From: Symplocastrum torsivum CPER-KK1
Lineage (GTDB): Bacteria > Cyanobacteriota > Cyanobacteriia > Cyanobacteriales > Coleofasciculaceae
Direction of reading: 5' to 3'
DNA length: 64,000 bases
Assembly: GCA_019358875.1 (NCBI GenBank)
Contig: JAHHIF010000007.1
Location: forward strand, 62,001 to 126,000
The position numbers were made by a program, and so were the translations under genes. The notes beneath the pieces were generated by a model. That model was given only the letters and a program-made list of their open reading frames with translations. It made no database searches and was not told the origin of the DNA. Numbering within the stretch: the first letter of the stretch is position 1; every line of letters begins with the position of its first letter. This document shows positions 44,422 to 53,996 of the stretch, one piece after another.

Positions 44422-45093
44422 ATGTGTGGAAGATATACCCAGAGCAAGTCCGCCGAAATGATTGCCGAAGCCTTTCAGATAGATAATGTATCTGACATCA
44501 AGCCTCGATATAACATTGCGCCAACTCAATCAGTCCTAACAGTTTTACAACCCCCAGCATCGGCAAATCGGCAGGGTAAAATGTTGCATTGGGGTCTAAT
44601 TCCTAGCTGGGCGAAAGACCGGAAGATGGCGTCTAAGCTAATTAATGCTAGGGCAGAAACCGTAGCTGAAAAACCAGCGTTTAGAAGTGCCTTCCGGAAA
44701 CGGCGATGCTTAGTCGTTGCCGATGGTTTTTATGAGTGGCAGCAACAGGAGAACAAGAAGCAAAAGCAGCCATTTTATTTTCGTCTGAGTGACGGGGAAC
44801 CATTCGCCTTTGCTGGGTTGTGGGAGCATTGGCAAGATGCCACGGGTGAGGAAATTGAGTCTTGCACAGTCCTAACAACGGAAGCAAACGACTTGATGCG
44901 TCCAATTCACAACCGGATGCCAGTGATTCTTGAACCAAAGAATTATGATTTGTGGCTTGAGGAGGCAACAAAACCAGAGTTGTTACAGCCACTGCTGCAT
45001 CCCTATCCCACTGAAGAAATGACGGCTTACCCAGTTAGTACGGTGGTAAATAAGCCTGTTAATGACAGTGCAGAGTGTATCAATAGCATTTAG
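44422..45093 (+). CDS. yedK: SRAP (HMCES/YedK) abasic-site protein
   Basis: 223-residue SOS-response-associated peptidase. Cys2 (MCGRYTQ) becomes the N terminus and crosslinks to abasic sites in single-stranded DNA; YNIAPTQSV, MLHWGLIPSWAKD, LINARAETVAEKPAFRSAF, RRCLVVADGFYEWQQ and NRMPVIL with the catalytic Asn, Glu and His complete the active site. Complete, normal length. Divergent neighbour is the PD-(D/E)XK gene. Confidence 0.93.
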   Translation: MCGRYTQSKSAEMIAEAFQIDNVSDIKPRYNIAPTQSVLTVLQPPASANRQGKMLHWGLIPSWAKDRKMASKLINARAETVAEKPAFRSAFRKRRCLVVADGFYEWQQQENKKQKQPFYFRLSDGEPFAFAGLWEHWQDATGEEIESCTVLTTEANDLMRPIHNRMPVILEPKNYDLWLEEATKPELLQPLLHPYPTEEMTAYPVSTVVNKPVNDSAECINSI

Positions 45094-45249
45094 GCTGAAC
45101 ATTCACCCGATCAGGTGACCCAATAGTATGAAGGCGATCCTCCTTCGGAGGCGCTTCGCTAACGCATTTGAGATCAGCCAACTTAGTCATATGTCATAGA
45201 ACAGTAGCTAGCAACCTCGCTAGGTAAGACTAATAAGGGCAGAGTGTCG

Positions 45250-45966
45250 CTACCTAGGGGGGAAGTTTCCTAAATTGAGTATTGCTTGTTGATAGGCTTT
45301 GACTTGCAGATCAATACCAGTAATCGCTGTACCCACAACAACGGCATACGCTCCCAGTTTCAAAGCCTCTTGAGCCATCTGAGGTGAGGCAATGCCACCT
45401 TCGCAAATCGCTGGAATATCTAGCTGTTCGACAAGCTGGGTGAGGAGGTCAAAACCAGGAGGGGAAAGGTGTTTAGTTTGAGCTGTGTAACCATAGAGGG
45501 TTGTACCGACGAAATCAGCACCCGCCTTTTGTGCTGCGATCGCATTTTCAATCGTATCCACATCAGCCATCACTGGTTTATTCAGTTCCTCGTGAATTCG
45601 AGCAATTAACGTCTCGACGGTTTCTCCACCAGGACGTTGCCGTAAGGTCGCATCAATAGCGATGATATCAGCCCCAGCCGACGCAACAAGGGCAGCATGG
45701 TGAAACTGCGGTGTGATGTAAACGTCAGACTCCGGCAACTGCTGCTTCCACAGCCCGATAATTGGAGTTGTCGGGAGTTGTCGGCGTACTGCCTCGATAT
45801 GGGCTGGTGTATCAATCCGAACACCAATCGCTCCGTGATTACTAGCCGCTTGTGCCATGGCGGCAATGATGATTGGGTCATGTAGGGGTGAGTCAACTGG
45901 TGCCTGACAAGAGATAATCAAACCTTGAGGCAAAGCAGTACTGGGGTTGAGATGGTTAGCGGGCAT
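45250..45966 (-). CDS. nanE: N-acetylmannosamine-6-phosphate 2-epimerase
   Basis: TIM-barrel enzyme interconverting ManNAc-6-P and GlcNAc-6-P. Blocks: GLIISCQAPVDSPLHDP, GAIGVRIDTPAHIEAVRR, PIIGLWKQ, IIAIDATLRQRPGG, VMADVDTIENAIAAQKAGADFVGTT (metal and phosphate loops), ICEGGIASPQMAQEAL and AVVVGTAITGI. 238 aa, complete. No other nan genes are adjacent, as is common in cyanobacteria where it may serve amino-sugar salvage. Confidence 0.88.
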   Translation of the reverse strand: MPANHLNPSTALPQGLIISCQAPVDSPLHDPIIIAAMAQAASNHGAIGVRIDTPAHIEAVRRQLPTTPIIGLWKQQLPESDVYITPQFHHAALVASAGADIIAIDATLRQRPGGETVETLIARIHEELNKPVMADVDTIENAIAAQKAGADFVGTTLYGYTAQTKHLSPPGFDLLTQLVEQLDIPAICEGGIASPQMAQEALKLGAYAVVVGTAITGIDLQVKAYQQAILNLGNFPPR

Positions 45967-46185
45967 ATTAAGTCGAATGTCACTGAGTTAAGCGAAAAGT
46001 AATCGTTCGTTGGAAAAACCCGGATTGGGGGACGTTGCCCCCCAAACCCCCTCCTCACCTTCGCTCCGGTGGGGGACAAGCGTCTACCTAAAGCCCCCCC
46101 GCGCAAGGGTTGATCGGTGGAGAGTCGTTAAGTTAAGTCAGTGCCATTCATATTAAGTCAGTAAAATTCAGCTTAAGAAGGGGTG

Positions 46186-47469
46186 TCATCCGGGAAGGAA
46201 AAGTAGACGGAGGCAAACAAAGATAAGTGCGCCTAAACCGCCCGCCACAGGAAGCGTAATTAGCCATGCCAAACCAATAGATTTGAGTGTTTGGAAGCGG
46301 AGACTCTTCCAGTTTTGCACCAGTCCAATGCCAACAACACCGCCAACCAGGGCATGGGACGTGGAAACGGGTAGCCCAATCCGCGAGGCAAGCAAAATGG
46401 TGGTAGCTGTAGCAAGTTCTGCACAGAATCCACCACTAGGTTGGAGAGGGATAATATTTTCCCCAATCGTGGCAATTACTTTTTTGCCCCAGACAGCTAA
46501 CCCAAGAACAATACCACTACCGCCGAGGATAAGAATCCACAAGGGAACAGTGAAGCCAGTTAGGGGAACAGAATTAGTACGAATAATATAGGCGATCGCG
46601 GCTAGAGGACCGATCGCATTTCCCACATCATTAGAGCCATGGGCAAAGGCAACAAAGCAAGCACTTAGTACCTGAAACTTCCCTAGTTGGCGTTCTACGG
46701 GGTTGGGGAGTGGGGAAGAAGAGGTTTTAGAAGGAAGTGTTGGTGTTGAAGTGAATCGCGCTAATTGGCGCCAGCTAATAATAGAGAGAGCAACAGCCGC
46801 AACAGCACCTGTGGCAATTGGTAGATCGTGAGCTGGAAGCGGGAAACTGGCAAAGAGAGGGCGTTCAAATATGGTCGGTAGCACAATGATGCCGAAAACG
46901 CCCAAGAGTGTTGCACTTAGCCAGGGAATCCACTCGCGTAGCTGCCTGATTGGATTGGGTTGGTCGAGAATTGAATATTTTATAAGGCTGTAAAATCCTG
47001 CTGCCAAAGCGCCACTCACAAGAGGCGTTACTACCCAGGCGCATGAGATACGACCAATATTTGCCCAATCAACTGCACCAAACCCTGCGGCTACCCAGCT
47101 AAATCCTGCGATCGCTCCGACAACGGCATGGGAAGAGGATACAGGCCAGCCCTGACTTGTAGCAATTTGTAGCCATACACCAGAGGCAATTAAAACGGAA
47201 ACCATACCAAGGATTAGCACCTGAGGCATTCCGGCAAACAACTCAGGATTTGCCACTTCAGTTGCCAAGGTTGCAGAGACACCTTGACCAAATAAAACAG
47301 CGCCCGTGAACTCCAAAATCCCTGCAATTACTATGGCTTGCCGTAGTGTGACAGCCTTAGAGCCAACAGAGGTTCCCATCGCGTTGGCGACATCGTTCGC
47401 TCCCAAATTCCAAGCAAGATAGAAGGCGAGGATTCCCGTCAGAACTAATTGCAACACCGTGGATGACAT
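46186..47469 (-). CDS. pit: Inorganic phosphate transporter, Pit family
   Basis: PiT/PNaS permease importing phosphate (often as metal-phosphate) by cation symport. About ten transmembrane helices and the two internal-duplication signatures LGANDVANAMGTSVGSKAV and AHGSNDVGNAIGPLAAI, where Asn/Asp residues bind phosphate. Also SSHAVVGAIAGF and STSHALVGGVVGI loops. 427 aa, complete. Located alone; no phoU-like gene next to it. Confidence 0.92.
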   Translation of the reverse strand: MSSTVLQLVLTGILAFYLAWNLGANDVANAMGTSVGSKAVTLRQAIVIAGILEFTGAVLFGQGVSATLATEVANPELFAGMPQVLILGMVSVLIASGVWLQIATSQGWPVSSSHAVVGAIAGFSWVAAGFGAVDWANIGRISCAWVVTPLVSGALAAGFYSLIKYSILDQPNPIRQLREWIPWLSATLLGVFGIIVLPTIFERPLFASFPLPAHDLPIATGAVAAVALSIISWRQLARFTSTPTLPSKTSSSPLPNPVERQLGKFQVLSACFVAFAHGSNDVGNAIGPLAAIAYIIRTNSVPLTGFTVPLWILILGGSGIVLGLAVWGKKVIATIGENIIPLQPSGGFCAELATATTILLASRIGLPVSTSHALVGGVVGIGLVQNWKSLRFQTLKSIGLAWLITLPVAGGLGALIFVCLRLLFLPG

Positions 47470-47511
47470 TACCCTTGACCTTCTTCCAGCAAAATATCCT
47501 TCACCATCGTC

Positions 47512-47691
47512 CTATGGCGATTGTAGGACTGACGACTCAAGCCAACATAAAACAGGCTCTCCTTGTTGACCATCTTGCCAGACTGAGCCAACCGTATAAA
47601 TCACCCTTTGGGCGGGGAGTGCGTTGACAATTGCATCGACTTGTAGATGCGTAATATCTCCTTCAGTTACAGCTATTTTGCCTGGTATCAT
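47512..47691 (-). pseudogene. Macro-domain gene remnant with internal deletion
   Basis: A 59-codon frame starting ATG 47691 reads KIAVTEGDITHLQVDAIVNA, the start of ADP-ribose-binding macro domains, then jumps directly to LPAQRVIYTVGSVW, the later strand of the same domain, omitting the ~45 residues with the glycine-rich ADP-ribose loop. It ends QDGQQGEPVLCWLESS. The missing loop makes it non-functional. The deletion joins the two parts in frame. Another frame after ~47560 reads FYVGLSRQSYNRHRTMVKDI, perhaps the end of a second broken gene. Confidence 0.75.
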
Positions 47692-48011
47692 AGAAATTAT
47701 CCATTAAGAGTAATGAGCATTACATAAGCGGATGTTAAGGCTTTTGAATTAGTATCCTAGAATCTGGAGTCTAAAAAAGTAGTGTTGTGCTTACGTGCTA
47801 GCTCTGTTCTAGAGAAGCGCTCCTAAAGCTTAAGCCTCGCGAACCTCCAAAATTAGAAAAATCTGGAGCATTTTGGTGGGGAAAAGCCAAGATTTAAATA
47901 AAAATACCCACCTAGCTAAGCTGAATTTCTGTAATATAAACTCGCGCAATCGCTCGCTTCAATTGCACACAACTTAGAACACTTCTGTTCTAAATACAAC
48001 TTATTTCAGCT
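47692..48011. other. Intergenic, nothing recognised
   Basis: 320 bp upstream of the 48012 gene with AT-rich promoter-like sequence (TTATTTCAG before the ATG). No RNA gene or coding frame seen; no cobalamin riboswitch features despite cobO downstream. Confidence 0.35.
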
Positions 48012-48401
48012 ATGCAAAGAAATCTTCTCGCTATTGCTCTAAACGATATGCCGTTGTCATCTCAGCTCCAAACTGGGGAGCGCTGGCCGACTTTTGAGGA
48101 AATTTTGCAGCGCCTCCATACTCAGGGAATCTTCATCCATCCTGAGCAATTAGCAGAATTTCTACTCGCACACGGACTACCTGTTCATCTTCGTTATGTC
48201 CCTGCTCGTTTGCGGCTCAAAGCGCTAGTAATAAATCAGAATTATCAAGGAGATATGGTACGCCTGATTGAAGAACTTGAGCCACCGTCCTGGGATTTCT
48301 CGTGGATGGATAGCATCCAGAAACCTTTTACTCAGGACGACCATAGTACTTTCGCTCACCTGTTTGAACAACAAGAGCAGCCTTGTTGGGATTATTTATG
48401 A
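48012..48401 (+). CDS. Hypothetical cyanobacterial protein upstream of cobO
   Basis: 129 residues, soluble: MQRNLLAIALNDMPLSSQLQ, WPTFEEILQRLHTQGIFIHP, EQLAEFLLAHGLPVHLRYVP, then RLIEELEPPSWDFSWMDSI and a Trp/Gln-rich acidic end. It looks like a small helical domain followed by a linear acidic motif. No family recognised. Same strand as cobO, 38 bp apart. Confidence 0.6.
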   Translation: MQRNLLAIALNDMPLSSQLQTGERWPTFEEILQRLHTQGIFIHPEQLAEFLLAHGLPVHLRYVPARLRLKALVINQNYQGDMVRLIEELEPPSWDFSWMDSIQKPFTQDDHSTFAHLFEQQEQPCWDYL

Positions 48402-48439
48402 TGCGCTAGCCGTTAGTCGTTGTTATCTGAACTCTTTTA

Positions 48440-49135
48440 ATGAAGATAAATTCCCCGATGAACTCAAATGAAACTTTAGAATCCTCTAGTGTTGCTGGCT
48501 CAGAATCATCTGGGTTGACAGCAGAACAGTATCGCGCCAAAATGCAGCGACGAAAGGAAGTACAGGAACAACGCCTTGCACAAGCGTCGCAAGAGAAGGG
48601 TTTAATTGTTGTCAATACTGGTAATGGCAAAGGTAAGACAACAGCAGCTCTAGGAATGGTGTTGCGATCGCTTGGTCATGGTTACCGAGTTGCGATCGTA
48701 CAATTTATCAAGGGAGCCTGGGAACCAGCAGAAAAAGCAGCATTCCAACATTGGACATTAGCTAAAGATGGAGAAGCACCCCAGTTGGAGTTCCACGCGA
48801 TGGGAGAAGGCTTCACTTGGGAAACTCAAGATCGAGAGCGAGATATTGAAAAAGCTAAGGTCGCGTGGGAAAGTGCGTTAGGGTTTATTCGTAATCCTGA
48901 CTTTCGTCTGGTACTGTTGGATGAAGTTAATATTGCCTTAAAGCTGGGTTACTTGAGTGTTCAGGATGTTCTTGCTGGACTGGAAGAAAAGCCAGCGAAT
49001 ACTCACATCATTCTTACAGGCAGAGGCGCACCAACGGCATTAATTGAAAGAGCTGATTTGGTGACGGAAATGACGCTTGTTAAGCACCCCTTCCGCGAAC
49101 AGGGCATTAAAGCACAACCTGGTATTGAGTTTTGA
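48440..49135 (+). CDS. cobO: Corrinoid adenosyltransferase
   Basis: CobO/BtuR enzyme that transfers adenosyl from ATP to cob(I)alamin. P-loop VVNTGNGKGKTTAALGM near residue 55, VAIVQFIKGAWEPAEKAAF, GEGFTWETQDRERDIEKA, and LVLLDEVNIALKLGYL with NTHIILTGRGAP and the terminal KHPFREQGIKAQPGIEF. The N-terminal ~50 residues are polar and include AEQYRAKMQRRKEVQEQRLA, normal for the family. 231 aa; complete. Confidence 0.93.
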   Translation: MKINSPMNSNETLESSSVAGSESSGLTAEQYRAKMQRRKEVQEQRLAQASQEKGLIVVNTGNGKGKTTAALGMVLRSLGHGYRVAIVQFIKGAWEPAEKAAFQHWTLAKDGEAPQLEFHAMGEGFTWETQDRERDIEKAKVAWESALGFIRNPDFRLVLLDEVNIALKLGYLSVQDVLAGLEEKPANTHIILTGRGAPTALIERADLVTEMTLVKHPFREQGIKAQPGIEF

Positions 49136-49230
49136 TGTAAGAGATTTTAATAAAAAGCTCAAGTTGCAGAGATTATTCTTGACACTGCTGAACTGGCTTT
49201 AGTAGGACTTACGCACAAGTGAAATATCTG

Positions 49231-49257
49231 GTAGGGGCGCAAGGCTTGCGCCCCTAC
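49231..49257. repeat. Dispersed palindromic repeat (long hairpin)
   Basis: Perfect 13-bp arms GTAGGGGCGCAAG / CTTGCGCCCCTAC around a single G. Shares its core with the hairpin at 35531-35549. Just upstream (49204-49215) is AGGACTTACGCA, the terminal sequence of the MITE-like unit at 62298-62394, but no matching right end is seen here. Confidence 0.75.
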
Positions 49258-49379
49258 AAATGGTGGTTAAAAGGTGGATTTCCGTTCCAAACTTCACTCG
49301 ATAGGGTGAACCCAAAAAGAGGAAGTATAGCGGCTACAGTCAGTCGTAATTTAAAGGTGTCGAGAAACTTGGATGAATA

Positions 49380-49568
49380 ATGTTAGTTATGCTCAAGGCA
49401 AGAGACCTTAAACTTACCCGCCTTGGAGATTTTACTCTGGGAGGGCTACATCACAAAATTAGCAATTGGCTAGCCCAGAATCCCGAAGCCAACATTCTCA
49501 ATATTACTGCTTCGTCTAATGTCAAAACGACGGGTTGGGACTGTTTAATTTGCTACAGTGAAAGCTAA
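49380..49568 (+). CDS. Small hypothetical cyanobacterial protein
   Basis: 62 residues: basic N terminus (MLVMLKARDLKLTRLGDF), then TLGGLHHKISNWLAQNPEANILNI and a C-terminal stretch with two Cys (GWDCLICYSES). The alternating hydrophobic pattern suggests a compact fold such as a small ligand-binding or dimer domain, but no family is recognised. Coding is moderately supported. Confidence 0.45.
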   Translation: MLVMLKARDLKLTRLGDFTLGGLHHKISNWLAQNPEANILNITASSNVKTTGWDCLICYSES

Positions 49569-49992
49569 GTCAATTACGACATCGGTAACAGTACCGCTCA
49601 CGGCTGGCTGAATTTCTTAAGTATTTGTCTTCTATCAACTACTGCTTACTATGACCTCTCCCAATTCGCTTGACGGATATGGGTTGTTGTCAGGTATTCC
49701 GAAAAAGCAGAAAGGCGATCGCATTAAAGCCTGAACCCTCAGTTGTTTTTCTCCCTACGGTTATTTTGATTCTGTATAGATGGGAATAAGTTGAGGCAAA
49801 GATTCGGTGAAGCACCCGGAATAATTAAGTACTTTAAGTAGTTGTGTGAAGCAGTGAAATCAGATAGCCGTGAAATCCCTTAGAAAGTCAAAATCGTCAG
49901 GTTTGGTTTCCGTAGGTTCGCTGTTTCCCTGTAATGTGTCCTGAAATAGGATGCCCCTAATACTTTTCCGTCCTTAGAGGTTCTATCAATCA
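49569..49992. other. Intergenic, nothing recognised
   Basis: 424 bp with one HIP1 site. A run near 49950-49980 (TTCCGTCCTTAGAGGTT) precedes the DUF2949 gene and may hold its ribosome-binding site (AGAGG). No RNA gene seen. Confidence 0.35.
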
Positions 49993-50184
49993 ATGAAATC
50001 TACACGACTCCAAAAATTAGTTCACTTTTTAAGGGATGACTTAGCAATTCCTTCTGCTTCGATTGACCTCGCTATACGCCATCAGCCTGATATGCCAAAT
50101 CTTTTACCAATGATTCTTTGGCAGTATGGGCTGGTTACATTAGAGCAGTTAGACCGAATTTTCGATTGGATGGAAACAGCATAG
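49993..50184 (+). CDS. DUF2949 family protein
   Basis: 63 residues matching the cyanobacterial DUF2949 pattern: LVHFLRDDLAIPSASIDLAI, then PNLLPMILWQYGLVTLEQLD and RIFDWMETA. Helical, small, cytosolic. Function not known. AGAGG lies upstream of the ATG. Confidence 0.85.
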   Translation: MKSTRLQKLVHFLRDDLAIPSASIDLAIRHQPDMPNLLPMILWQYGLVTLEQLDRIFDWMETA

Positions 50185-50243
50185 CCTTAGATTCTGCCTA
50201 AGATGGACGTTTCAATTAGGCAAACGATACTTCGTCAAGTGAT

Positions 50244-50851
50244 TTATTTTTGTTCAAGCATTCTAAAGGCTTCGAGGTATTTGAGTCCTGATCCGGTGTT
50301 GAATAACACAACCCTTTCGTCCCGGCTTACCTTACCTTGGCTGATTAATTGTTTCAGCGTGGGCAGACAGGCTCCCCCTTCAGGAGTGACAAATATACCT
50401 TCAGCCGCACCGCTTTCTTTTACTGCCCAAAGTAGCTCCTCATCAGTCACAGCGACAGCACTGCCGCCACTGTTGCGAAGGATGTCAAGCCTCATGAAAT
50501 CACCAATAGCGCGTGGAACCCTCAGTCCTGTCCCGCCACCTGTGGGATAAAGGATGACATCAGGTAACTCCCAACCAAGTTGTTCGGCAAGCTCATAGCC
50601 CATTGTTTTTTTACCTTCAACTTGATAAGGTTCCTTGAGTGTCGAAACATCAAACCACCCTTCTGCCTCTTTGCGATCGCTCACAATACGACCACAATCC
50701 GTAATCAAGCCGTCGATCAACGTTACATTTGCACCTGTTTGTTGACACTCGATGATGTTTGATGAAGGAGTATCGCTAGGCATAAAGATAAGAGACGACG
50801 TGGTTCGTACTCTTTGCCACAAGATGAGCAATACAGGTGTGAGACGTTCAT
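50244..50851 (-). pseudogene. thrC: Decayed threonine synthase gene with two deletions
   Basis: Reading from ATG 50851 gives the true N terminus MNVSHLYCSSCGKEYEPRRL of cyanobacterial threonine synthase. After this, ~100 codons are missing, including the PLP lysine, and the frame shifts; sequence resumes as FMPSDTPSSNIIECQQTGAN, continues through WFDVSTLKEPYQVEGKKTMG and [15 protein letters not shown], then a second, in-frame deletion (~60 codons) joins it to [15 protein letters not shown] and the normal end. The catalytic lysine and much of the fold are gone, so it cannot work. A functional copy must exist elsewhere unless threonine is made otherwise. Confidence 0.88.
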
Positions 50852-51090
50852 TGTGTTGCAAAAACTTCTAGAGGACAAAAGATCTAGTCGTCCTAGCTAG
50901 TCTATTGCCCTCTATTATTCTTCATGAATTGCTGTAGGTTGGCTCAAGCCAAACCAAAACCCAACAGGCATCTGATCGGTTTTATTGGGTTGTTCTAGAG
51001 GAAGCCTAAGGCTTTATTTACCTCAAGTCCACCTACACCACTTAATGTAGTTTCTGTTCCTAAGAGGACTAACCCCTGCTGAGTCCAGAT

Positions 51091-51708
51091 CTAGCTTTGA
51101 TATTCGTTCAGACAGGAACTTAAAATTTGCTGGTCGTTCTCGCTAATTTGATTAATGGGTTGATATCCTTCGAGTCCAACAGCATGAGGATAACTTAGAG
51201 AGTCGTAGGTGTTTTCAAGGTTTATCTGTCCGCCAGCCGCCGCAATTGGGGATCGCTGTGTCCGAGCAATTGTATGGGAAAATGCCGTTTGATCGTAAGG
51301 GTTGGCAACAGTCAAATTCATTTGATTTGCATCAACCGTACCCTGAAAACAGCTATATTCTGAGCTTGGCATATATAGGGCACCAACTACCTTGCCCTGA
51401 CGCGCTTCAAATACGATATATTCTTTGCCAATTTGTTCCGGTTCCGAGGACTGACCGTAGAGGTAGGTGCCATCTGGGATTGCGCCATCTGGAACTTGAG
51501 CAATTGCAACCGAAGTGGAGTTAGCCGCTTGAGTTTCTTGCAGAGGTGCCGCTGCTTCTAAAGTCGAGGCATTGGTTGCCAACCCTACGGTTAGAAGTAA
51601 ACCAGTTAGCGGCAATTCCCAACGATTGAGCAGCGGACGTGACGAGAGAAAGAATCCAACTAATCGGTTAATCACCGTGGTTACCTCCTTAGAAAAACTT
51701 CGAGACAC
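51091..51708 (-). CDS. Secreted hypothetical protein
   Basis: 205 residues. Basic N terminus with a hydrophobic segment (PLTGLLLTVGLATNASTLEA) suggests export, cleavage probably after A-T-N-A or TLEA. The mature part is beta-rich: DGTYLYGQSSEPEQIGKEYI, VFEARQGKVVGALYMPSSEY, SCFQGTVDANQMNLTVANPY, with a late Cys (ILSSCLNEYQS) that may pair with Cys in YSCFQG. No family recognised; cyanobacterial secreted protein of this size with a YGQSSEP(D/E)QIG motif. Confidence 0.65.
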   Translation of the reverse strand: MSRSFSKEVTTVINRLVGFFLSSRPLLNRWELPLTGLLLTVGLATNASTLEAAAPLQETQAANSTSVAIAQVPDGAIPDGTYLYGQSSEPEQIGKEYIVFEARQGKVVGALYMPSSEYSCFQGTVDANQMNLTVANPYDQTAFSHTIARTQRSPIAAAGGQINLENTYDSLSYPHAVGLEGYQPINQISENDQQILSSCLNEYQS

Positions 51709-52240
51709 CCTGGAACTGAACGTTTGGGAGCTGGACTGTACAGGTTTTAGAAGCCAAATTGCTGAAAATCGCTTGATTTAGGCGAGAACAGAGTTTTGTT
51801 GAGCAGCAGCCCTAAAGATATTTATAAACCGGAACAATACTCGCTTTTACTTCTCTTCTGACCGGTTTGTTAACCGTCACACCTTGCACTTGATCTTGTT
51901 AACAAGTTAACAAAGTTCCTAGGGGTGACGATTCCCTCAAATGGGTGAACACTTGCTCACCTAAATGGGTGGTCTTTATCAAGAGCAACAACCCGTCACA
52001 CGGTAGTTTTGTGGAGAATAAATTGGATCTGGGATTGAGCCAGTGTATTGAGTTCAAGGAATTCACTCTCCTAACCCTGCTGAACAGACTTATTGCAAAA
52101 GGCAATTGTTATGGCGTTGCACTAGTATTTATCTCCTAGGGATTTGACACTTATGCAAGAAGTCTGCTGATTGGCGTCTAGCTAGCCTATAACTTCAACG
52201 GTAAGGAGAGGGATTTCGCAAACATTCAAAAAATTTTTGC
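51709..52240. other. Intergenic with repeated TTGTTAAC motifs
   Basis: Upstream region of the secreted protein gene. TTGTTAAC occurs near 51868 and again in CTTGTTAACAAG (51895-51906), followed by GTTAACAA, making the nested palindrome TTGTTAAC-AA-GTTAACAA; a likely regulator-binding site. Further on is GGTGA...TCACC at ~51945-51962. No gene detected. Confidence 0.4.
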
Positions 52241-52275
52241 AAAAAAAAGAAGTGGTAACATTGCTTGCTACCACT
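52241..52275 (-). terminator. Terminator of the sigma factor gene
   Basis: On the minus strand AGTGGTA-gc...-TACCACT stem followed by TTCTTTTTTTT. It lies 31 bp after the sigma factor stop. Confidence 0.85.
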
Positions 52276-52306
52276 CCTGTTTGTGTATTACTCAAACCGT
52301 TTTACA

Positions 52307-53290
52307 TTAGCTGGCGATGTACTCCCGGACGTTTCCGTGACGACGGCGCAGCTGTGCCAAAGCTTGGTGTTCCAATTGGCGCACTCGCTCACGGCTGAGG
52401 TTGAGCCGTTGACCAACTTTTGCCAGTGACAGCTCATTGCCGTCTTCTAACCCAAAACGTAGCGCTAATACTTCGCGCTGCTGAGGGGTCAGTTCTGCTA
52501 GGAGGTTATCCAGGTCTTGCCGTAGGGACTCCTGAGTTGTGAAATTCACAGGAGTTAAGCCATCATCTTCCAGGAGATCAGACAGTTCGGTATCCTGGTT
52601 GTCTCCAACTCGAACATCAAGCGAGATCGGTTGACGAGCAATACTCAAGTATTCCCGAATCATTGAGGGTTCTAATTCCAACTCCTGAGCAATCTCAGCG
52701 GGAGTGGCATTGCGCCCTAAGCTCTGAGCAAGTTCTCGTTGGACTTTCTTGATTTTGTTGAGTTTTTCGGTGATGTGAATAGGCAGACGAATGGCACGCG
52801 CTTGCTGAGCGATTGCACGGGTGATTGCTTGACGAATCCACCAGTAAGCGTAGGTTGAGAACTTGTATCCCCGTGTGGGGTCAAATTTCTCTACACCCCG
52901 CTCTAAGCCTAGGGTGCCTTCCTGGATTAAATCCAGAAATTCCATATTCCGCTTCTGATACTTTTTCGCGATCGCAACGACTAGGCGCAAATTTGCCTCA
53001 ATCATCTTGCGCTTTGCTCGCGTCCCCTGCGTTAGTATTTTATTCAGGGATGCTTCGTCGATATTAACGTGATCTACCCACTCTTTGGTCGTCGGTTCAC
53101 GCTGTAGCTTTTCAGCCAAGGCTTCTTTCGCCTCGATCAGCGTCATCATGTGCTGTACCTGCTTACCGAAGACAATTTCTTGCTCATGAGTCAGCAGCGG
53201 CACACGACCAATCTCATGCAGGTAAGTGCGAACCATATCTGCTGAGAACGTGGGCTTGGTCGTCTTTTTGGTGGTGTTAGCAGTGGGCAT
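52307..53290 (-). CDS. Group 2 RNA polymerase sigma-70 factor
   Basis: Sigma factor of the RpoD-related, non-essential group found in cyanobacteria (SigB/C/D/E-like), directing transcription under stress or light changes. From ATG 53290 ([13 protein letters not shown]) it has region 1.2/2 ([70 protein letters not shown]) and regions 3-4 ([38 protein letters not shown]). It lacks region 1.1 and the long insert of the primary sigma, so group 2. The TTG extension to 53350 is unlikely. Which subgroup is not determined. Confidence 0.9.
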   Translation of the reverse strand: MPTANTTKKTTKPTFSADMVRTYLHEIGRVPLLTHEQEIVFGKQVQHMMTLIEAKEALAEKLQREPTTKEWVDHVNIDEASLNKILTQGTRAKRKMIEANLRLVVAIAKKYQKRNMEFLDLIQEGTLGLERGVEKFDPTRGYKFSTYAYWWIRQAITRAIAQQARAIRLPIHITEKLNKIKKVQRELAQSLGRNATPAEIAQELELEPSMIREYLSIARQPISLDVRVGDNQDTELSDLLEDDGLTPVNFTTQESLRQDLDNLLAELTPQQREVLALRFGLEDGNELSLAKVGQRLNLSRERVRQLEHQALAQLRRRHGNVREYIAS

Positions 53291-53996
53291 TTGTTGAGTT
53301 GTAACTCCGTCGTAAACAAGCAGTAAATCTTTCGCGGATTTCGACCTCAAAAGCGACGATCATCTTTCACCATGAGGTTACTTACGCGAATCGGTAAAAT
53401 ACATCCTACAAAAGATGTATGGATCGCCTAGTTTCTCCAACGAGAGTAGGAGATCTAAAACGTGAAGGGGTTGAGCTAGATACTGAGGAAAGTCTCTCTT
53501 CCGTAATTCTGCTGTGTTTCCCAGCCTATCGCTGCCTATAACTGGAAAACGAGCAAAAAATCGAAGTCAATATGACTTTGCTTTAGTACTATCGTATTAC
53601 AGATTTAGACGCCAGTAAAGAGGAAAAGGTTCAACAACTTGGCTAGATAACTCTGGCGATGGTGTCGCAACATTAATTAATACTCCTAATGACACCGACA
53701 GAACTAAGTGGCTTGTATCGCTTCCTTTATATAATGATCACCCACTAAGCATTGAACTGAGCAACCCCTCGAAGCGAGAAAACCGAACCGATCTATGGAG
53801 TAATGTCTGGAAACCCAAAGTTTAGCAGGAATGGATAGGAATTGCATACCCACTTTGATTGGTCAAAGGAGGTGTTATGTAGAGAATGCAAAAAGCAAAG
53901 CCTCCTGCTAATGCAATCGTAGCCTAAACCGAGAATTTTTATATTCCCAACGTACCACCCTTGCTCAAGGCACAGGTTCGGCGGGACTCTCAAACT
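53291..53996. other. Intergenic with an open but startless frame
   Basis: From about 53619 to 53825 the plus strand is open for ~68 codons without a good start, reading STTWLDNSGDGVATLINTPN and later WLVSLPLYNDHPLSIELSNP, possibly a fragment of a lost gene. The rest holds the sigma factor promoter region and no recognised gene. It marks the left edge of the restriction-modification island. Confidence 0.35.

Noticed and set aside
45967..46185. G/C-run sequence upstream of nanE as a functional RNA
   Set aside because: It has G and C runs able to pair in many ways and an AAGTCAGT direct repeat, but no recognised RNA architecture.
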